Below, piece by piece: positions 1 through 9,391 of a DNA stretch of 64,000 nt (positions are counted from its first letter, which is position 1; each line of letters begins with the position of its first letter). The DNA lies in the NCBI GenBank assembly GCA_045863035.1, contig BTUV01000011.1, positions 1-64,000 of the forward strand, written 5' to 3'. The DNA comes from H2-BAC3 sp045863035. Its GTDB lineage: Bacteria > Bacteroidota > Ignavibacteria > Ignavibacteriales > Ignavibacteriaceae. The notes under the pieces are model-generated. The model was not told the origin of the DNA. It did not search any database and was given only the letters and a program-made list of their open reading frames with translations. Made by a program: the position numbers and the translations under genes.

Positions 1-35
1 GACACTTATGTTTATTAAGTTCTGCATTGGAAAGA

Positions 36-139
36 GGGGGCTTCCGGAATTGTTCATTGCAGATTCTTAATTTTTACTTCTTAATTCTTAATTCTTAATT
101 CTTAATTGATTCCCGGGGGCTTCCGGAATTCTTCATTGT
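36..139. repeat. 25-bp direct repeat pair bracketing a heptamer array
   Basis: A block beginning GGGGGCTTCCGGAATT and ending TTCATTG occurs at 36-60 and again at 115-139, differing by about one base. The core TTCCGGAA is itself palindromic. Between the two copies lies a 7-bp tandem repeat. No ORF of substance covers positions 1-400; the 198-nt ORF on the minus strand at 294-491 has no recognisable protein and overlaps the terminator of the neighbouring gene. The function of the repeat is unknown. Confidence 0.6.
78..105. repeat. heptanucleotide tandem repeat (TTCTTAA)x4
   Basis: Four perfect copies of TTCTTAA run head to tail, with a degenerate preceding copy. It belongs to a family of 7-bp arrays seen elsewhere in the window (32681-32701, 45201-45228, 59361-59394, 63161-63174), all variants of ATGAATT or its complement. 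Confidence 0.8.
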
Positions 140-400
140 ACTTTGTTCATCTCAGAAATATAACAATTACAAGTAAGAAGATTTAGATGATCATTATTGA
201 GGATACAGCAGCAGGGCAAACTTTCCGCAAACATTCTGGAACAAGCCGGGATTCTAAGCCGAAATTGTCATTTCTGAAATAAAATGCGTCCTACTAATTG
301 GCAGAAGTCAGGAATAATATAATTATTATTGAGGAGGTTTTGATCTCCATTAATCTGTGCAGATTCATAAACATCCACGTTCTCCGCGGTCCATTTTCCC

Positions 401-432
401 AAAATAAAAAAGGCGCGTCCCCGCACGCGCCT
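401..432 (-). terminator. Rho-independent terminator of the T9SS protein gene
   Basis: On the minus strand an 8-bp GC-rich stem (AGGCGCGT / ACGCGCCT, 411-418 with 425-432) encloses a 6-nt loop and is followed by a run of T interrupted by one A (401-410). It lies about 50 nt after the stop codon at 481 and is a textbook intrinsic terminator for that gene. Confidence 0.85.
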
Positions 433-480
433 GAAATTACATCAATTTCAATTAACCATTTACAATAACGACATTTGTCG

Positions 481-2256
481 TTATTTGACAAGCGTCATCT
501 TTTTAATCAATGACACTCCGCCTGCTCTCATTTCATACATATAAACTCCGCTCGGCAAATTCGATGCGTTAAAGTTTACGCTGTAACTGCCGGCTGGTTT
601 GGTTTCATTTACAAGCGTAGTCACTTCCCCTCCGAGCAGATTAAATACTTTAAGACTAACCTTACTCTCAACCGGCAACTGATAATAAATTTCAGTTGAA
701 GGGTTAAATGGGTTAGGATAATTCTGTCCGAGCCCGAAATTATCAGGGTTTGTAATCACAACTTCCACGCTATTTGAAATTGTGGCGGCACCGTCATAGT
801 CAACCTGCCGCAGTCTGTAAGTATATATGCCTGCATTGAAGTTATTGTCAGAGAAGTAATAACTCTGTTTCTCAGTGGTTGTCCCCTTCCCTTCAATAAA
901 TGAAATGGAACTAAACTCACCGTTATTATCTTTTCTCTCAATAAAGAAACCTTTATTATTTGTTTCGGTTGCAGTCTGCCAATTAAGTATAACGCTGTTT
1001 CCGTTCCCTGATGCTGTAAATGAGCTTAACTCAACCGGAATAACTGCCTGCCAGCGGTCCCAATAGAGCTTTTTGCTTCCGTCAACGCCACCGACATAAG
1101 CAACGCCGACATCACTGGTAAAGGGAAGCGGAACCAAAGTATTCGCATAGCGTGGGGAATAGGTCGCCGCGGGTTCTTCATTAATCTGAGTAAATTCTGT
1201 AAAATTAACTGCCCCGTAGGCAACGTTGCTGAACAGTACTTTATCCGTAGCTGCGCTCGGCTGTCCGGCTTGTGCTGAATCCGCGGTATAAACCAGGTCA
1301 AAACCATATCCGCCATAACTGTGATAACGGATATCCATACCGAATTCATCCAGAGTTTCAGAACCTGCAACGATAAACACTGACCCCCAACTCACGCCGC
1401 CATCGCCGCTTCTTCTCGCTTTTATATCCCGTGACCCGATTGCGCCTGATGTAAAGAAAAACCACATCTCACTATTATTTGTCGCTGCAACATACTCATA
1501 TTTGGGTGCTGCGTCAGTAGTAATGTCGCTAAATCCTGCTGAAGCGAGCGTTCCCGGAGTTGTTTCACGGTATCGCGCAAGCCGGATCACTGATGTGGCT
1601 GTATCCGTGAGGACAGGTCCGTAATAATTTAACAAGAGTGTGTCACCGGTACCAGACATTGAAACTTTAGGATTAGCTCCGTTAGAAGTGATGAGTCCTG
1701 ATCCTCCCCAGGTATGACCGCCGTTTAAAGAGCTGTACCTGTAGATCTGGTTCGTAGCTAAAATATCAATAAAAAGATATAAGCCACCGGTTGAAGAGGT
1801 TACGACATCAAAACTTCTGTAGCCGCCGGTGAGAACCGGAGTAAGGTTCGGAGCCGGAGATAATACATTCCAGCAATAAACATTATACTCCCACTGGAAA
1901 AAGCAATAAATTGAATCCAGTGATGTCCTTATCATCTTAACATTTTCATACAACCCGCGGTTTGAAATTCCGGAAGGACTTAAAGCCCAGGTGGTGCCGT
2001 TATCAGATGAAACGAAAACGACCAGCCCTAGGTTTTGTGTCACGAGTGTGTCGTTAACGGCAAGATAGATTGTCCCGTTTGATGCCTGTACCCCGGAAAA
2101 TTTCCCCGCCGGCTCATTCGGAAGTATTTCACTGTCCGCTGAGCCCCATTCAATATTCAGGTACCGACCTGAAGGGACTGCCTTTTCAAGCAAAACATCC
2201 TGCGCGGCCGCGGAAACAAATAAACCAAAAAGAAGAAAAAGTAAATATATCCTCAC
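481..2256 (-). CDS. secreted beta-propeller protein with C-terminal T9SS (Por) sorting domain
   Basis: Predicted exported cell-surface or extracellular protein of about 590 residues. I place the start at a GTG (2254-2256), six bases after AGGAG and directly before a signal peptide (RIYLLFLLFGLFVSAAAQ); the open frame continues upstream to 2337 without a signal. The body has several Asp-box/BNR-like motifs (S-x-DGG-x-SW, NGGHTW, NGTTW) typical of sialidase-like beta-propellers. A fibronectin-III-like module (ILNWQTATETNNKGFFIER) follows. The last 80 or so residues are a type IX secretion sorting domain with the hallmark NYPNPFNPST, a GVYMYEM strand and a final KKMTLVK. The ligand or substrate is unknown, and no sialidase catalytic set was verified. 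It is monocistronic, with its own terminator. Confidence 0.85.
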   Translation of the reverse strand: MRIYLLFLLFGLFVSAAAQDVLLEKAVPSGRYLNIEWGSADSEILPNEPAGKFSGVQASNGTIYLAVNDTLVTQNLGLVVFVSSDNGTTWALSPSGISNRGLYENVKMIRTSLDSIYCFFQWEYNVYCWNVLSPAPNLTPVLTGGYRSFDVVTSSTGGLYLFIDILATNQIYRYSSLNGGHTWGGSGLITSNGANPKVSMSGTGDTLLLNYYGPVLTDTATSVIRLARYRETTPGTLASAGFSDITTDAAPKYEYVAATNNSEMWFFFTSGAIGSRDIKARRSGDGGVSWGSVFIVAGSETLDEFGMDIRYHSYGGYGFDLVYTADSAQAGQPSAATDKVLFSNVAYGAVNFTEFTQINEEPAATYSPRYANTLVPLPFTSDVGVAYVGGVDGSKKLYWDRWQAVIPVELSSFTASGNGNSVILNWQTATETNNKGFFIERKDNNGEFSSISFIEGKGTTTEKQSYYFSDNNFNAGIYTYRLRQVDYDGAATISNSVEVVITNPDNFGLGQNYPNPFNPSTEIYYQLPVESKVSLKVFNLLGGEVTTLVNETKPAGSYSVNFNASNLPSGVYMYEMRAGGVSLIKKMTLVK

Positions 2257-2405
2257 GAGAACTCCTGTAATTATTTTGTTATTAAAACCGGGACAAACAA
2301 CACAAACTTTGAAACGCCTTGTATCTCGTGCACACACAAAACAACCGGCACCGAAAAGACCGGCAGAAATTCACGAGAATTTTGAATAAATATAGTAAAT
2401 ATTAA

Positions 2406-2932
2406 GGAGTTATTAAAATAAGATTATACATTCCGGAATCAGTTCATAAGGAGATAAGTTTAGAGAATCGGGAGAATCATAATTTCAACCCGAGGAACAA
2501 AACGCTGGAAGAGGAAGATTATCTCAGGCGTTTCAGATCTCACCCGGAGGATTACTCCATGTATGAGTTCAGGACAAAAGAACCGGCGTTAGGAACAATC
2601 TATATTTTGGGTAACCTGGTCAATAAGTCACCGGAAGAGATTTATTTGCTCTGCAAAACACGGTTTAAGGAGGAGCAGGTATTTGATAGTTTTAAGAATA
2701 CCTTATATGATGGTTCTTCTCACATGCTGAATCCTGACGGACTATGGGGATGGATGTTCATTAGTTTCCCGGCTATCTGTTGTACCTCGCTATGTTAAAT
2801 GATTCACGAGTAAACAAATTATTGAAACGTTACTCCCCCGATGATTTGCTTCAAATTGCGCGGCGGTTTAAAAAGCTTTTCCTGTCAGATAAATGGATAC
2901 CTTCGAAAATGATCCGAAAACATTCCGATTGA
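2406..2932 (+). pseudogene. IS transposase C-terminal remnant (IS1634/IS4-like), frameshifted
   Basis: Translation from 2406 reads without a stop through EEEDYLRRFRSHPEDYSMYE, then LGTIYILGNL, EEIYLLCKTRFKEEQVFDSFK and GWMFISFPA. After about 2773 the reading shifts by one base, and the continuation (YLLYLAMLNDSR, then KRYSPDDLLQIARRFKKLF, then DKWIPSKMIRKHSD) ends at TGA 2930-2932. R-x3-E-x6-K matches the YREK signature of IS4/IS1634-type DDE transposases, with the expected Tyr replaced by Cys. The N-terminal half and the catalytic Asp residues are absent. No terminal inverted repeats were recognised. Family assignment is from motif memory, and the exact IS is uncertain. Confidence 0.75.
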
Positions 2933-2984
2933 CACACACTCTCTCTGAAAATTACCTTTTAACTGATTTTGGTAAAGTTATAGA

Positions 2985-4127
2985 TTAATACCGGTAGGGT
3001 GTTTCCAGATACTGTCTTGCAAACTGATGCGAGGAACCATATTCCTTCATCCTGAGGATTTCATTGTAATATTCAACCGCCTTATCACGATTGCCAACCG
3101 CATCGTTCATCATCCCCAAATATAACACTGTATTTATAAGAAAACCGGAGGGCTCTTTTTTATCAAGCTGGCGCGAAAGCTTTTCACATTCTTCAAAATA
3201 GACCAAGGCGGTATCGGGCTGCATGGTATTCCGTTTATATAAACCTGCATAATAAGCAGCTTCCCGCTTTGCGCGCGTATTATAGCCGGGCAGAGAATCA
3301 TTTGCCCCTTCATACACTTTTCTGAATATCTCAAAGTATTTTTCCCCTTCCCCTTTTTTTACAAGGATTCTTCCCTTCCATCTGAGGAAAACCGGGTTTT
3401 CAGGAAAAAGTGAAATTAATCGGTCAGCATATCCATCAGCTTTATAAGAATCATTTTCAAACTGATAATGAAGAGTCATCAGGAAATATATTGCTTCGAA
3501 CTTTGCATATTTTCCGAAATCAGCCGTTTCATTCAACTGCCGCAAACCCAGTTCTTTATTGCCTGAAGGGAAGAAAAGCATTACCGGTTTAAGAATCGGG
3601 TAACGGTCGGGTATAACTGCCGCCAGATAGTTATATATACCAAACCCAAGCTGCACATCCTTATTATTTGGATTCAGCTTTGCGGCACGCTGCACAATCG
3701 GAAGCGCTTCACGGCCGTCATCAGCCGCCTTCAGCCAGCTTTCACGCAGTGACCGCAGCCGTCCGCGGAAACCAATTGCCCCTCCCTTAAAAAACAGTGC
3801 ATCAACATTGTTTTCATTCCGGTCAAGGACGTCATCACAGAAATAGATTACGTCTTCCAGCTTTTCATAAAAACCCTCATCGTATATCTCGGTATCCATA
3901 TCAAGTAGTATTTTCCACCAGTCAATCATAGCAAGGAAAAACCTGCCGGCCGGATGCTCCGGATAGTCGGCAATTACTTTTCTGAAAGTAACTTCAGCTT
4001 CCTGAAACTGTATATTATATATCTGCATGATTCCGCCGGTCACGAGAGAATCAAACTTGGCATCCTGGCTGAACCCTGAGGAGGTCAGCAGTAGGAATAG
4101 AAAAATATACCGTTTAATCATAATCAT
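2985..4127 (-). CDS. exported tetratricopeptide-repeat protein
   Basis: 380-residue protein with a signal peptide (IKRYIFLFLLLTSSGFSQ), so probably periplasmic or outer-membrane associated. The remainder is helical and contains several TPR-like units, clearest near residues 35-70 (AEVTFRKVIADYPEHPAGRFF) and at the C-terminus (MNDAVGNRDKAVEYYNEILRMK). Two ATGs lie six bases apart (4127 and 4121); GGAG is 3 nt before the first and 9 nt before the second, so the second is the likelier start. No enzymatic motif is visible. It lies downstream of glyQS on the same strand with a 48-nt gap and might be cotranscribed. Confidence 0.75.
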   Translation of the reverse strand: MIMIKRYIFLFLLLTSSGFSQDAKFDSLVTGGIMQIYNIQFQEAEVTFRKVIADYPEHPAGRFFLAMIDWWKILLDMDTEIYDEGFYEKLEDVIYFCDDVLDRNENNVDALFFKGGAIGFRGRLRSLRESWLKAADDGREALPIVQRAAKLNPNNKDVQLGFGIYNYLAAVIPDRYPILKPVMLFFPSGNKELGLRQLNETADFGKYAKFEAIYFLMTLHYQFENDSYKADGYADRLISLFPENPVFLRWKGRILVKKGEGEKYFEIFRKVYEGANDSLPGYNTRAKREAAYYAGLYKRNTMQPDTALVYFEECEKLSRQLDKKEPSGFLINTVLYLGMMNDAVGNRDKAVEYYNEILRMKEYGSSHQFARQYLETPYRY

Positions 4128-4175
4128 CTTCTCCGGGGCTTTACTTCTTTATACTTCTGGTTACTGGTATTATTT

Positions 4176-5669
4176 TCAGCTTAACAGTCTTCCGGCCAGA
4201 TACTCATTCAGCCGTGAAGCGTCAACCCGCTCCTGCTGCATTGAGTCGCGCTCACGTACGGTCACGCTTCCGTCTTCGGTAGTCTGTGTGTCAACCGTGA
4301 TGCAGTAAGGTGTTCCGGCTTCATCCATTCTTCTGTAACGGCGGCCAACAGCACCCTTATCATCATAAAACACCTTAAAGTTACGGCGTATATCTGCTTC
4401 GATTTTTCTGGCAATCTCCGGCATCCCATCCTTGTTAACCAGCGGGAGTATAGCTGCTTTAATGGGAGCCAGACGCCGGTGGAATCTGAGCACCACTCTC
4501 TGCTCACCGTTTACCACTTCTTCATTATAGGCATTAATCAGAAACGCCATGAACCCGCGGCTTGCACCTGCTGATGTTTCAATTATGAATGGTGTATATT
4601 TCTCTTTACTTTCATCATCAAAATACTCAAGTGATTTTCCTGAATACTCTTTATGCCTGCTCAGGTCAAAATTAGTGCGGTTATGAATCCCCTCTATCTC
4701 ACCCCAGCCAAACGGAAACTTAAATTCAATATCGGTTGCTTCCTTAGCATAATGCGCGAGTTTGTTCGCCGGATGATCATGATAGCGGAGGTTATCGCTG
4801 CTCATGCCAAGGTTTATATACCACTGCAGACGTTCCGCTTTCCAGTAGTCATACCATTCTTTATCGTTATTCGGGTTGACAAAAAACTGCATTTCCATCT
4901 GTTCAAACTCACGGGTTCTGAAGAGGAAATATTTTGTGTTAATCTCATTACGGAATGCTTTGCCAATTTGCGCTATACCAAACGGAACCTTCTGGCGTGA
5001 AGCATTTTGCACATTCAGGAAATTTACAAATATTCCCTGCGCGGTTTCGGGACGGAGATAAACGGCTGCACCGGTATCTTCAACAGGGCCGATGAATGTT
5101 TTGAACATCAGATTGAAAAGGCGCGGCAGGGTAAAGGTGCCTTTGTTGCCACACTGCGGGCAGGTCAACTCACTAATGACGATTTCAGCAGCGGCTTTAT
5201 CTTCAAATATCTTTTCCAGAAGCGCGGAGCCATCCTGCTCATCTGATTTGTCTTTTACTACTGCTTCGGCTTCTGCTTTATATGCATCCGGCAGCCGGTC
5301 AAGAACGGTTTCAAGTACTTTCTTTCTCTTCTTTACCGGGATGTTTTCCGAAAGATGGTCTAACCTGAACCGGGCTTTGCACTGCTTGCAGTCAATCATC
5401 GGGTCCGTAAAGTTGGCCACATGCCCTGAGGCCTCCCAGACCTTGGGATGCATCAGAATTGAGGCATCAAGCCCCTCTACATCGTCACGGTAGGTCATAA
5501 ATTTCCACCATTCCTCCTTCAGGTTTTTCAGCAGTTCAACCCCCAATGGACCGTAGTCCCAGCAGCCGTTCAGACCGCCGTAAATTTCGCTGGATTGAAA
5601 TACAAAACCTTTGCGCTTGGCTAAAGAGACGATTTTTTCTAATGTGTCATTCGCATTTTTCTGCGACAT
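4176..5669 (-). CDS. glyQS: glycine--tRNA ligase, dimeric class II type
   Basis: Cytoplasmic glycyl-tRNA synthetase (ATP + glycine + tRNA-Gly to Gly-tRNA-Gly), 497 residues, a normal length for the alpha2 bacterial/eukaryote-like form. Seen in sequence: the N-terminal FQSSEIYGGLNGCWDYGPLG signature; two Cys pairs (CKQCKARF and LTCPQCGNKG) that resemble the zinc-binding insertion; class II motif 2 (FRNEINTKYFLFRTREFEQME); motif 3 (ETSAGASRGFMAFLINAY); and the C-terminal anticodon-binding domain. The gene is divergent from secA. A TATATTTG box on its strand lies at 5705-5712. Confidence 0.97.
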   Translation of the reverse strand: MSQKNANDTLEKIVSLAKRKGFVFQSSEIYGGLNGCWDYGPLGVELLKNLKEEWWKFMTYRDDVEGLDASILMHPKVWEASGHVANFTDPMIDCKQCKARFRLDHLSENIPVKKRKKVLETVLDRLPDAYKAEAEAVVKDKSDEQDGSALLEKIFEDKAAAEIVISELTCPQCGNKGTFTLPRLFNLMFKTFIGPVEDTGAAVYLRPETAQGIFVNFLNVQNASRQKVPFGIAQIGKAFRNEINTKYFLFRTREFEQMEMQFFVNPNNDKEWYDYWKAERLQWYINLGMSSDNLRYHDHPANKLAHYAKEATDIEFKFPFGWGEIEGIHNRTNFDLSRHKEYSGKSLEYFDDESKEKYTPFIIETSAGASRGFMAFLINAYNEEVVNGEQRVVLRFHRRLAPIKAAILPLVNKDGMPEIARKIEADIRRNFKVFYDDKGAVGRRYRRMDEAGTPYCITVDTQTTEDGSVTVRERDSMQQERVDASRLNEYLAGRLLS

Positions 5670-5704
5670 CCCGGAATTTCCTTACTTTTTTAACAATAAT
5701 CCTG

Positions 5705-5712
5705 CAAATATA
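5705..5712 (-). promoter_or_regulatory. putative -7 promoter box (TATATTTG) for glyQS
   Basis: On the minus strand TATATTTG fits the Bacteroidota sigma-A -7 consensus TAnnTTTG and lies 36 nt upstream of the glyQS start. I could not identify a convincing -33 TTG element at the usual distance, so this rests on the -7 box and position alone. Confidence 0.4.
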
Positions 5713-5844
5713 AGAAAGTCAGAGCGTCTAAGACCCTGAATAAGGGGTGCTTTTCCAGTCGTTTAAGAGGAAAATTTGGAATTCTCCTCTCAAACTGAGG
5801 TCTGACGGACTGATTTTTGACGGAGAGGGTATCCTTTTGCTTCT

Positions 5845-5852
5845 TATATTTG
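5845..5852 (+). promoter_or_regulatory. putative -7 promoter box (TATATTTG) for secA
   Basis: TATATTTG matches TAnnTTTG and lies 43 nt before the secA ATG in the divergent glyQS/secA intergenic region. A TTTTTGAC at 5814-5821 could be the upstream element, but its spacing (about 25 nt) is longer than usual. Confidence 0.4.
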
Positions 5853-5895
5853 TAGTTTGCCAATAAATAGAATTTAATAACAAGGCCCCTAAGGA

Positions 5896-8800
5896 ATGAT
5901 CCAGTTTCTCAAGAAGATTTTCGGCGATAAAAAGTCTAAAGATGTTCAGCTTCTTCAGCCCCTCGTTGATGAAATTAATGCTCATTATAAAACCATAGAA
6001 CAGCTCTCCGATGATGAGCTCAGAGCTAAAACTCAGGAATTCAAAAACATCATCAGCGAAAGAACCGCTGACCTGCGCGGACAGATCGAAGAGATGCATA
6101 ACCGACTCAGATCAAATGAGGAGTTTGACCGCGAGGATGCCCACAATCAGCTTGATGAACTGAATAAACAGCTTGATGAGCTTTATGAGGAGGTTCTGGA
6201 CGAACTGCTCCCTGAAGCTTATGCAGTCGTAAAAGCCACCTGTAAAAAATTAGTCGGTACCTCATGGGATGTTATGGGGCACAAACTCGGCTGGGAGATG
6301 GTTCCCTACGATGTTCAGCTCATGGGCGGTATCGTTCTTCATCAGGGTAAAATCGCGGAAATGGCAACCGGTGAAGGTAAAACACTTGTGGCAACTCTCC
6401 CCCTTTATCTGAATGCTCTGACCGGACGCGGTGTGCATCTTGTTACCGTGAACGACTATCTGGCTCAGCGTGACTCCCAGTGGATGGGCAAAATTTTTGA
6501 ATTCCACGGCCTTACTGTTGGATGCATCACTTCAAATATGCCGCCGGATAGAAGAAAGATGCAGTATCACTGCGATATTATCTACGGAACCAATAATGAA
6601 TTCGGTTTTGATTACCTCCGCGATAACATGGCAATTGATTCCGAATATCTGGTGCAGCGTATTCATAACTACTCAATAGTGGATGAAGTTGACTCCGTCC
6701 TGATTGACGAAGCGCGTACCCCGCTTATCATCTCCGGTCAGGTTGATATAGATGATCATAAGTTTAATGAGTTTAAGCCGGGTGTTGAAAAACTTGTCCG
6801 CCTGCAGTCAAATCTGGTCGCAAAATTAGTCAAAGAAGCTGAAGAACTGCTTGCGAAAGATGATAAGGATTCTGAATATGAAGCCGGCAAACTGCTCCTC
6901 CGGGCATACCGCGGTCTGCCAAAAAACCGTCAGTTGGTAAGACTGCTTTCCGAACCCCATTACAAAAAGCTGCAACAGGAAATTGAGCTTGAGTTCCTTC
7001 GCGAAAAGGGAAAAAATATGTATATCATTGATGACGAACTCTATTTCGTTATTGATGAAAAAAACCACAGTATTGATCTGATGGAAAAAGGCCGTGAAGA
7101 ACTGAGCAAAGCAACCCGTGAAGGAAAAGAGTTCTTTGTTATTACCGATCTTGGAACAGAGTTTGCTAAATTTGAAAACGACCCTTTGCTCTCAGATGAA
7201 GAAAAAGCAAAGCGGAAAGATGTGCTTTATGCTGAATACGGGCAGCGCAGCGACAGCATCCACACGGTGCATCAGCTTCTGCGCGCATATACACTGTATG
7301 ATCGTGATGATGAATATGTTGTTACCGATGAAGGCAAGATTGCCATCGTGGATGAGTTCACCGGCCGCGTCCTCCCCGGAAGACGTTACTCAGACGGACT
7401 GCATCAGGCGATTGAAGCAAAGGAAAATGTTCACGTAGAAAAGGACACTCAAACCCTTGCAACCATCACGCTGCAGAACTATTTCCGTATGTATAAGAAA
7501 CTGGCGGGAATGACCGGTACGGCTGAAACTGAAGAGGGTGAGTTTTTTGAAATATATAAACTTGAAGTGGTGGTCATACCCACTAACCGCCAGGTAACCC
7601 GCGAAGATCTTGATGATGCTATATATAAAACCAAACGTGAAAAGTATAATGCAATAACCGAATATGTTGAAGAACTCCGCAAAGAAGGAAGACCGGTTCT
7701 GGTCGGTACAACCTCAGTGGAAGTTTCAGAAACCCTCAGCAGGATGCTTAAACGGAAAAATATCCCGCATAATGTTCTCAATGCGAAGCAGCATCAGCGT
7801 GAAGCTGAAATTGTAACCAGCGCCGGGCAAGTGGGCGCGGTAACCATCGCGACCAATATGGCCGGTCGCGGAACGGATATAAAACTCGGCGCCGGAGTTA
7901 AAGAGCGGCGGGGTTTATATATACTCGGCACCGAACGTCATGAGTCTCGCCGTATTGACCGTCAGTTACGCGGTCGTTCAGGAAGACAGGGTGACCCGGG
8001 CACTTCTAAATTTTATCTTTCATTGGAAGATGACTTAATGCGCCTCTTCGGAAGTGACAAGATGGCTTCCGTAATGGAGCGGATGAAGATGGACGAGGGT
8101 GAAGTTATCCAGCATCCATGGATTACCAAATCCGTTGAACGCGCGCAGAAACGTGTTGAAGAAAACAACTTCGCCATCAGAAAGCGCCTGCTTGAATATG
8201 ACAACGTAATGAATCAGCAGAGAAGCATCGTTTATCAGAGAAGAAAACGCGCTCTTGAAGGTGAACGCCTGAAAGACCAGGTCTTTGAAATGCTTGATGA
8301 GTATATAGACGAACTGGTGAACAAGCATGCTGATAACGGCGATCTTGAACTGATACGACAGGAATTTGTTCAGAATATGCTGATTGATGTTAAAATATCG
8401 GCAGAAGATTTCCAGAAACTTGGCAAAGCCGGATATATAGACGCGCTCAGTAAAGCATCCCGCGATTTCTATGCCCGTAAGGAGGAAACTCTGGGCGCTG
8501 ATAATATGGCACGCATTGAGCGCTACGCTTTCCTCACGGTAACAGATACCCGCTGGAAAGAACATCTGCGTGATATGGATGACCTGAAAGAAGGTATCGG
8601 GCTGCGTGCTTATGCACAGAAAGATCCGCTCGTTGAGTATAAAAACGAAGCATTCGAAATGTTTCTTGAGCTGAATACCAAAATCAGAAATGAAGTGGTA
8701 TCATTCTGCTTTAAGTTCTTCCCGCAGATGCCTTCTGAAGTTGAAGAACGCGAGCGTGCAAGAAGAACCTCACAGGCACGCAAGCAGCTTCTTGAATCAA

Positions 8801-8946
8801 AGAGCGCTTTTGAGATGGAGCATGGAGCAGGATCCGCGGCAGCAGTACGCAGCAATCAGCCGGTACGTGCAGAGGAGCGCATAGGCAGAAATGACCCATG
8901 TCCCTGCGGAAGCGGTAAAAAATATAAGAACTGTCACGGTAAATAA
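5896..8946 (+). CDS. secA: preprotein translocase ATPase SecA
   Basis: Motor ATPase that drives unfolded preproteins through SecYEG. 1016 residues, longer than the about 900 of E. coli, mainly from a charged helical insert after the first nucleotide-binding motifs (roughly residues 280-400), as is usual in Bacteroidota/Chlorobi SecA. Seen: Walker A MATGEGKTLVATLPLYLNAL, DEVDSVLIDEARTPLIISG, NMAGRGTDIKLG, GRSGRQGDPG, and the C-terminal zinc-binding SecB/lipid contact motif NDPCPCGSGKKYKNCHG. It is the first gene of a plus-strand run with glnB 34 nt downstream. The T9SS-type cargo at 481-2256 would depend on this Sec pathway for crossing the inner membrane. Confidence 0.98.
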   Translation: MIQFLKKIFGDKKSKDVQLLQPLVDEINAHYKTIEQLSDDELRAKTQEFKNIISERTADLRGQIEEMHNRLRSNEEFDREDAHNQLDELNKQLDELYEEVLDELLPEAYAVVKATCKKLVGTSWDVMGHKLGWEMVPYDVQLMGGIVLHQGKIAEMATGEGKTLVATLPLYLNALTGRGVHLVTVNDYLAQRDSQWMGKIFEFHGLTVGCITSNMPPDRRKMQYHCDIIYGTNNEFGFDYLRDNMAIDSEYLVQRIHNYSIVDEVDSVLIDEARTPLIISGQVDIDDHKFNEFKPGVEKLVRLQSNLVAKLVKEAEELLAKDDKDSEYEAGKLLLRAYRGLPKNRQLVRLLSEPHYKKLQQEIELEFLREKGKNMYIIDDELYFVIDEKNHSIDLMEKGREELSKATREGKEFFVITDLGTEFAKFENDPLLSDEEKAKRKDVLYAEYGQRSDSIHTVHQLLRAYTLYDRDDEYVVTDEGKIAIVDEFTGRVLPGRRYSDGLHQAIEAKENVHVEKDTQTLATITLQNYFRMYKKLAGMTGTAETEEGEFFEIYKLEVVVIPTNRQVTREDLDDAIYKTKREKYNAITEYVEELRKEGRPVLVGTTSVEVSETLSRMLKRKNIPHNVLNAKQHQREAEIVTSAGQVGAVTIATNMAGRGTDIKLGAGVKERRGLYILGTERHESRRIDRQLRGRSGRQGDPGTSKFYLSLEDDLMRLFGSDKMASVMERMKMDEGEVIQHPWITKSVERAQKRVEENNFAIRKRLLEYDNVMNQQRSIVYQRRKRALEGERLKDQVFEMLDEYIDELVNKHADNGDLELIRQEFVQNMLIDVKISAEDFQKLGKAGYIDALSKASRDFYARKEETLGADNMARIERYAFLTVTDTRWKEHLRDMDDLKEGIGLRAYAQKDPLVEYKNEAFEMFLELNTKIRNEVVSFCFKFFPQMPSEVEERERARRTSQARKQLLESKSAFEMEHGAGSAAAVRSNQPVRAEERIGRNDPCPCGSGKKYKNCHGK

Positions 8947-8980
8947 ATCCGGTTACACTCAGTGATTCTCAGGAGTATCA

Positions 8981-9319
8981 ATGAAAAAAATTGAAGCCAT
9001 CATCCGCCCCTTTAAACTTGATGAAGTAAAAGAAGGACTCCTTGAAAATGGTATCAAGGGTCTTACTATTACTGAGGTGCGGGGTTATGGTCGCCAGAAA
9101 GGTCATAAAGAAACTTACCGGGGCAGTGAGTACAGAATTGAGTTTGTCCCTAAAATCAAAATTGAGGTTGTGATTGATGATGACCTGCTCGAAAAAGCAG
9201 TTGACGCAATCCTGAAACACGCCAAAACCGGACAGGTAGGAGACGGGAAAATCTTCATCTACGATGTGCAGGATGTAATCAGAATCCGCACGGAAGAGTC
9301 AGGACCCGGAGCATTGTAA
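8981..9319 (+). CDS. glnB: PII nitrogen-regulatory protein
   Basis: 112-residue trimeric PII signal protein that senses 2-oxoglutarate, ATP/ADP and nitrogen status. The start ATG follows AGGAG. Residues typical of GlnB/GlnK are present: the N-terminal KKIEAIIRPFKLDEVKEGL, the T-loop ETYRGSEYRIEF with Tyr51 (the uridylylation site in proteobacteria), and the C-terminal GDGKIFIYDVQDVIRIRTEE. No amtB or glnA is adjacent. Instead it sits between secA and a TPR lipoprotein, so the window does not show its target. Confidence 0.95.
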   Translation: MKKIEAIIRPFKLDEVKEGLLENGIKGLTITEVRGYGRQKGHKETYRGSEYRIEFVPKIKIEVVIDDDLLEKAVDAILKHAKTGQVGDGKIFIYDVQDVIRIRTEESGPGAL

Positions 9320-9391
9320 CCGGTTATTTACCTTTCCTGCGTATCAGGGTTCATTTATATTAAACGTTTTATTTCCGGAATTCAGAGAAAT

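Noticed and set aside
294..491. Minus-strand ORF of 65 codons
   Set aside because: Overlaps the terminator of the T9SS gene, no ribosome-binding site, no recognisable protein.
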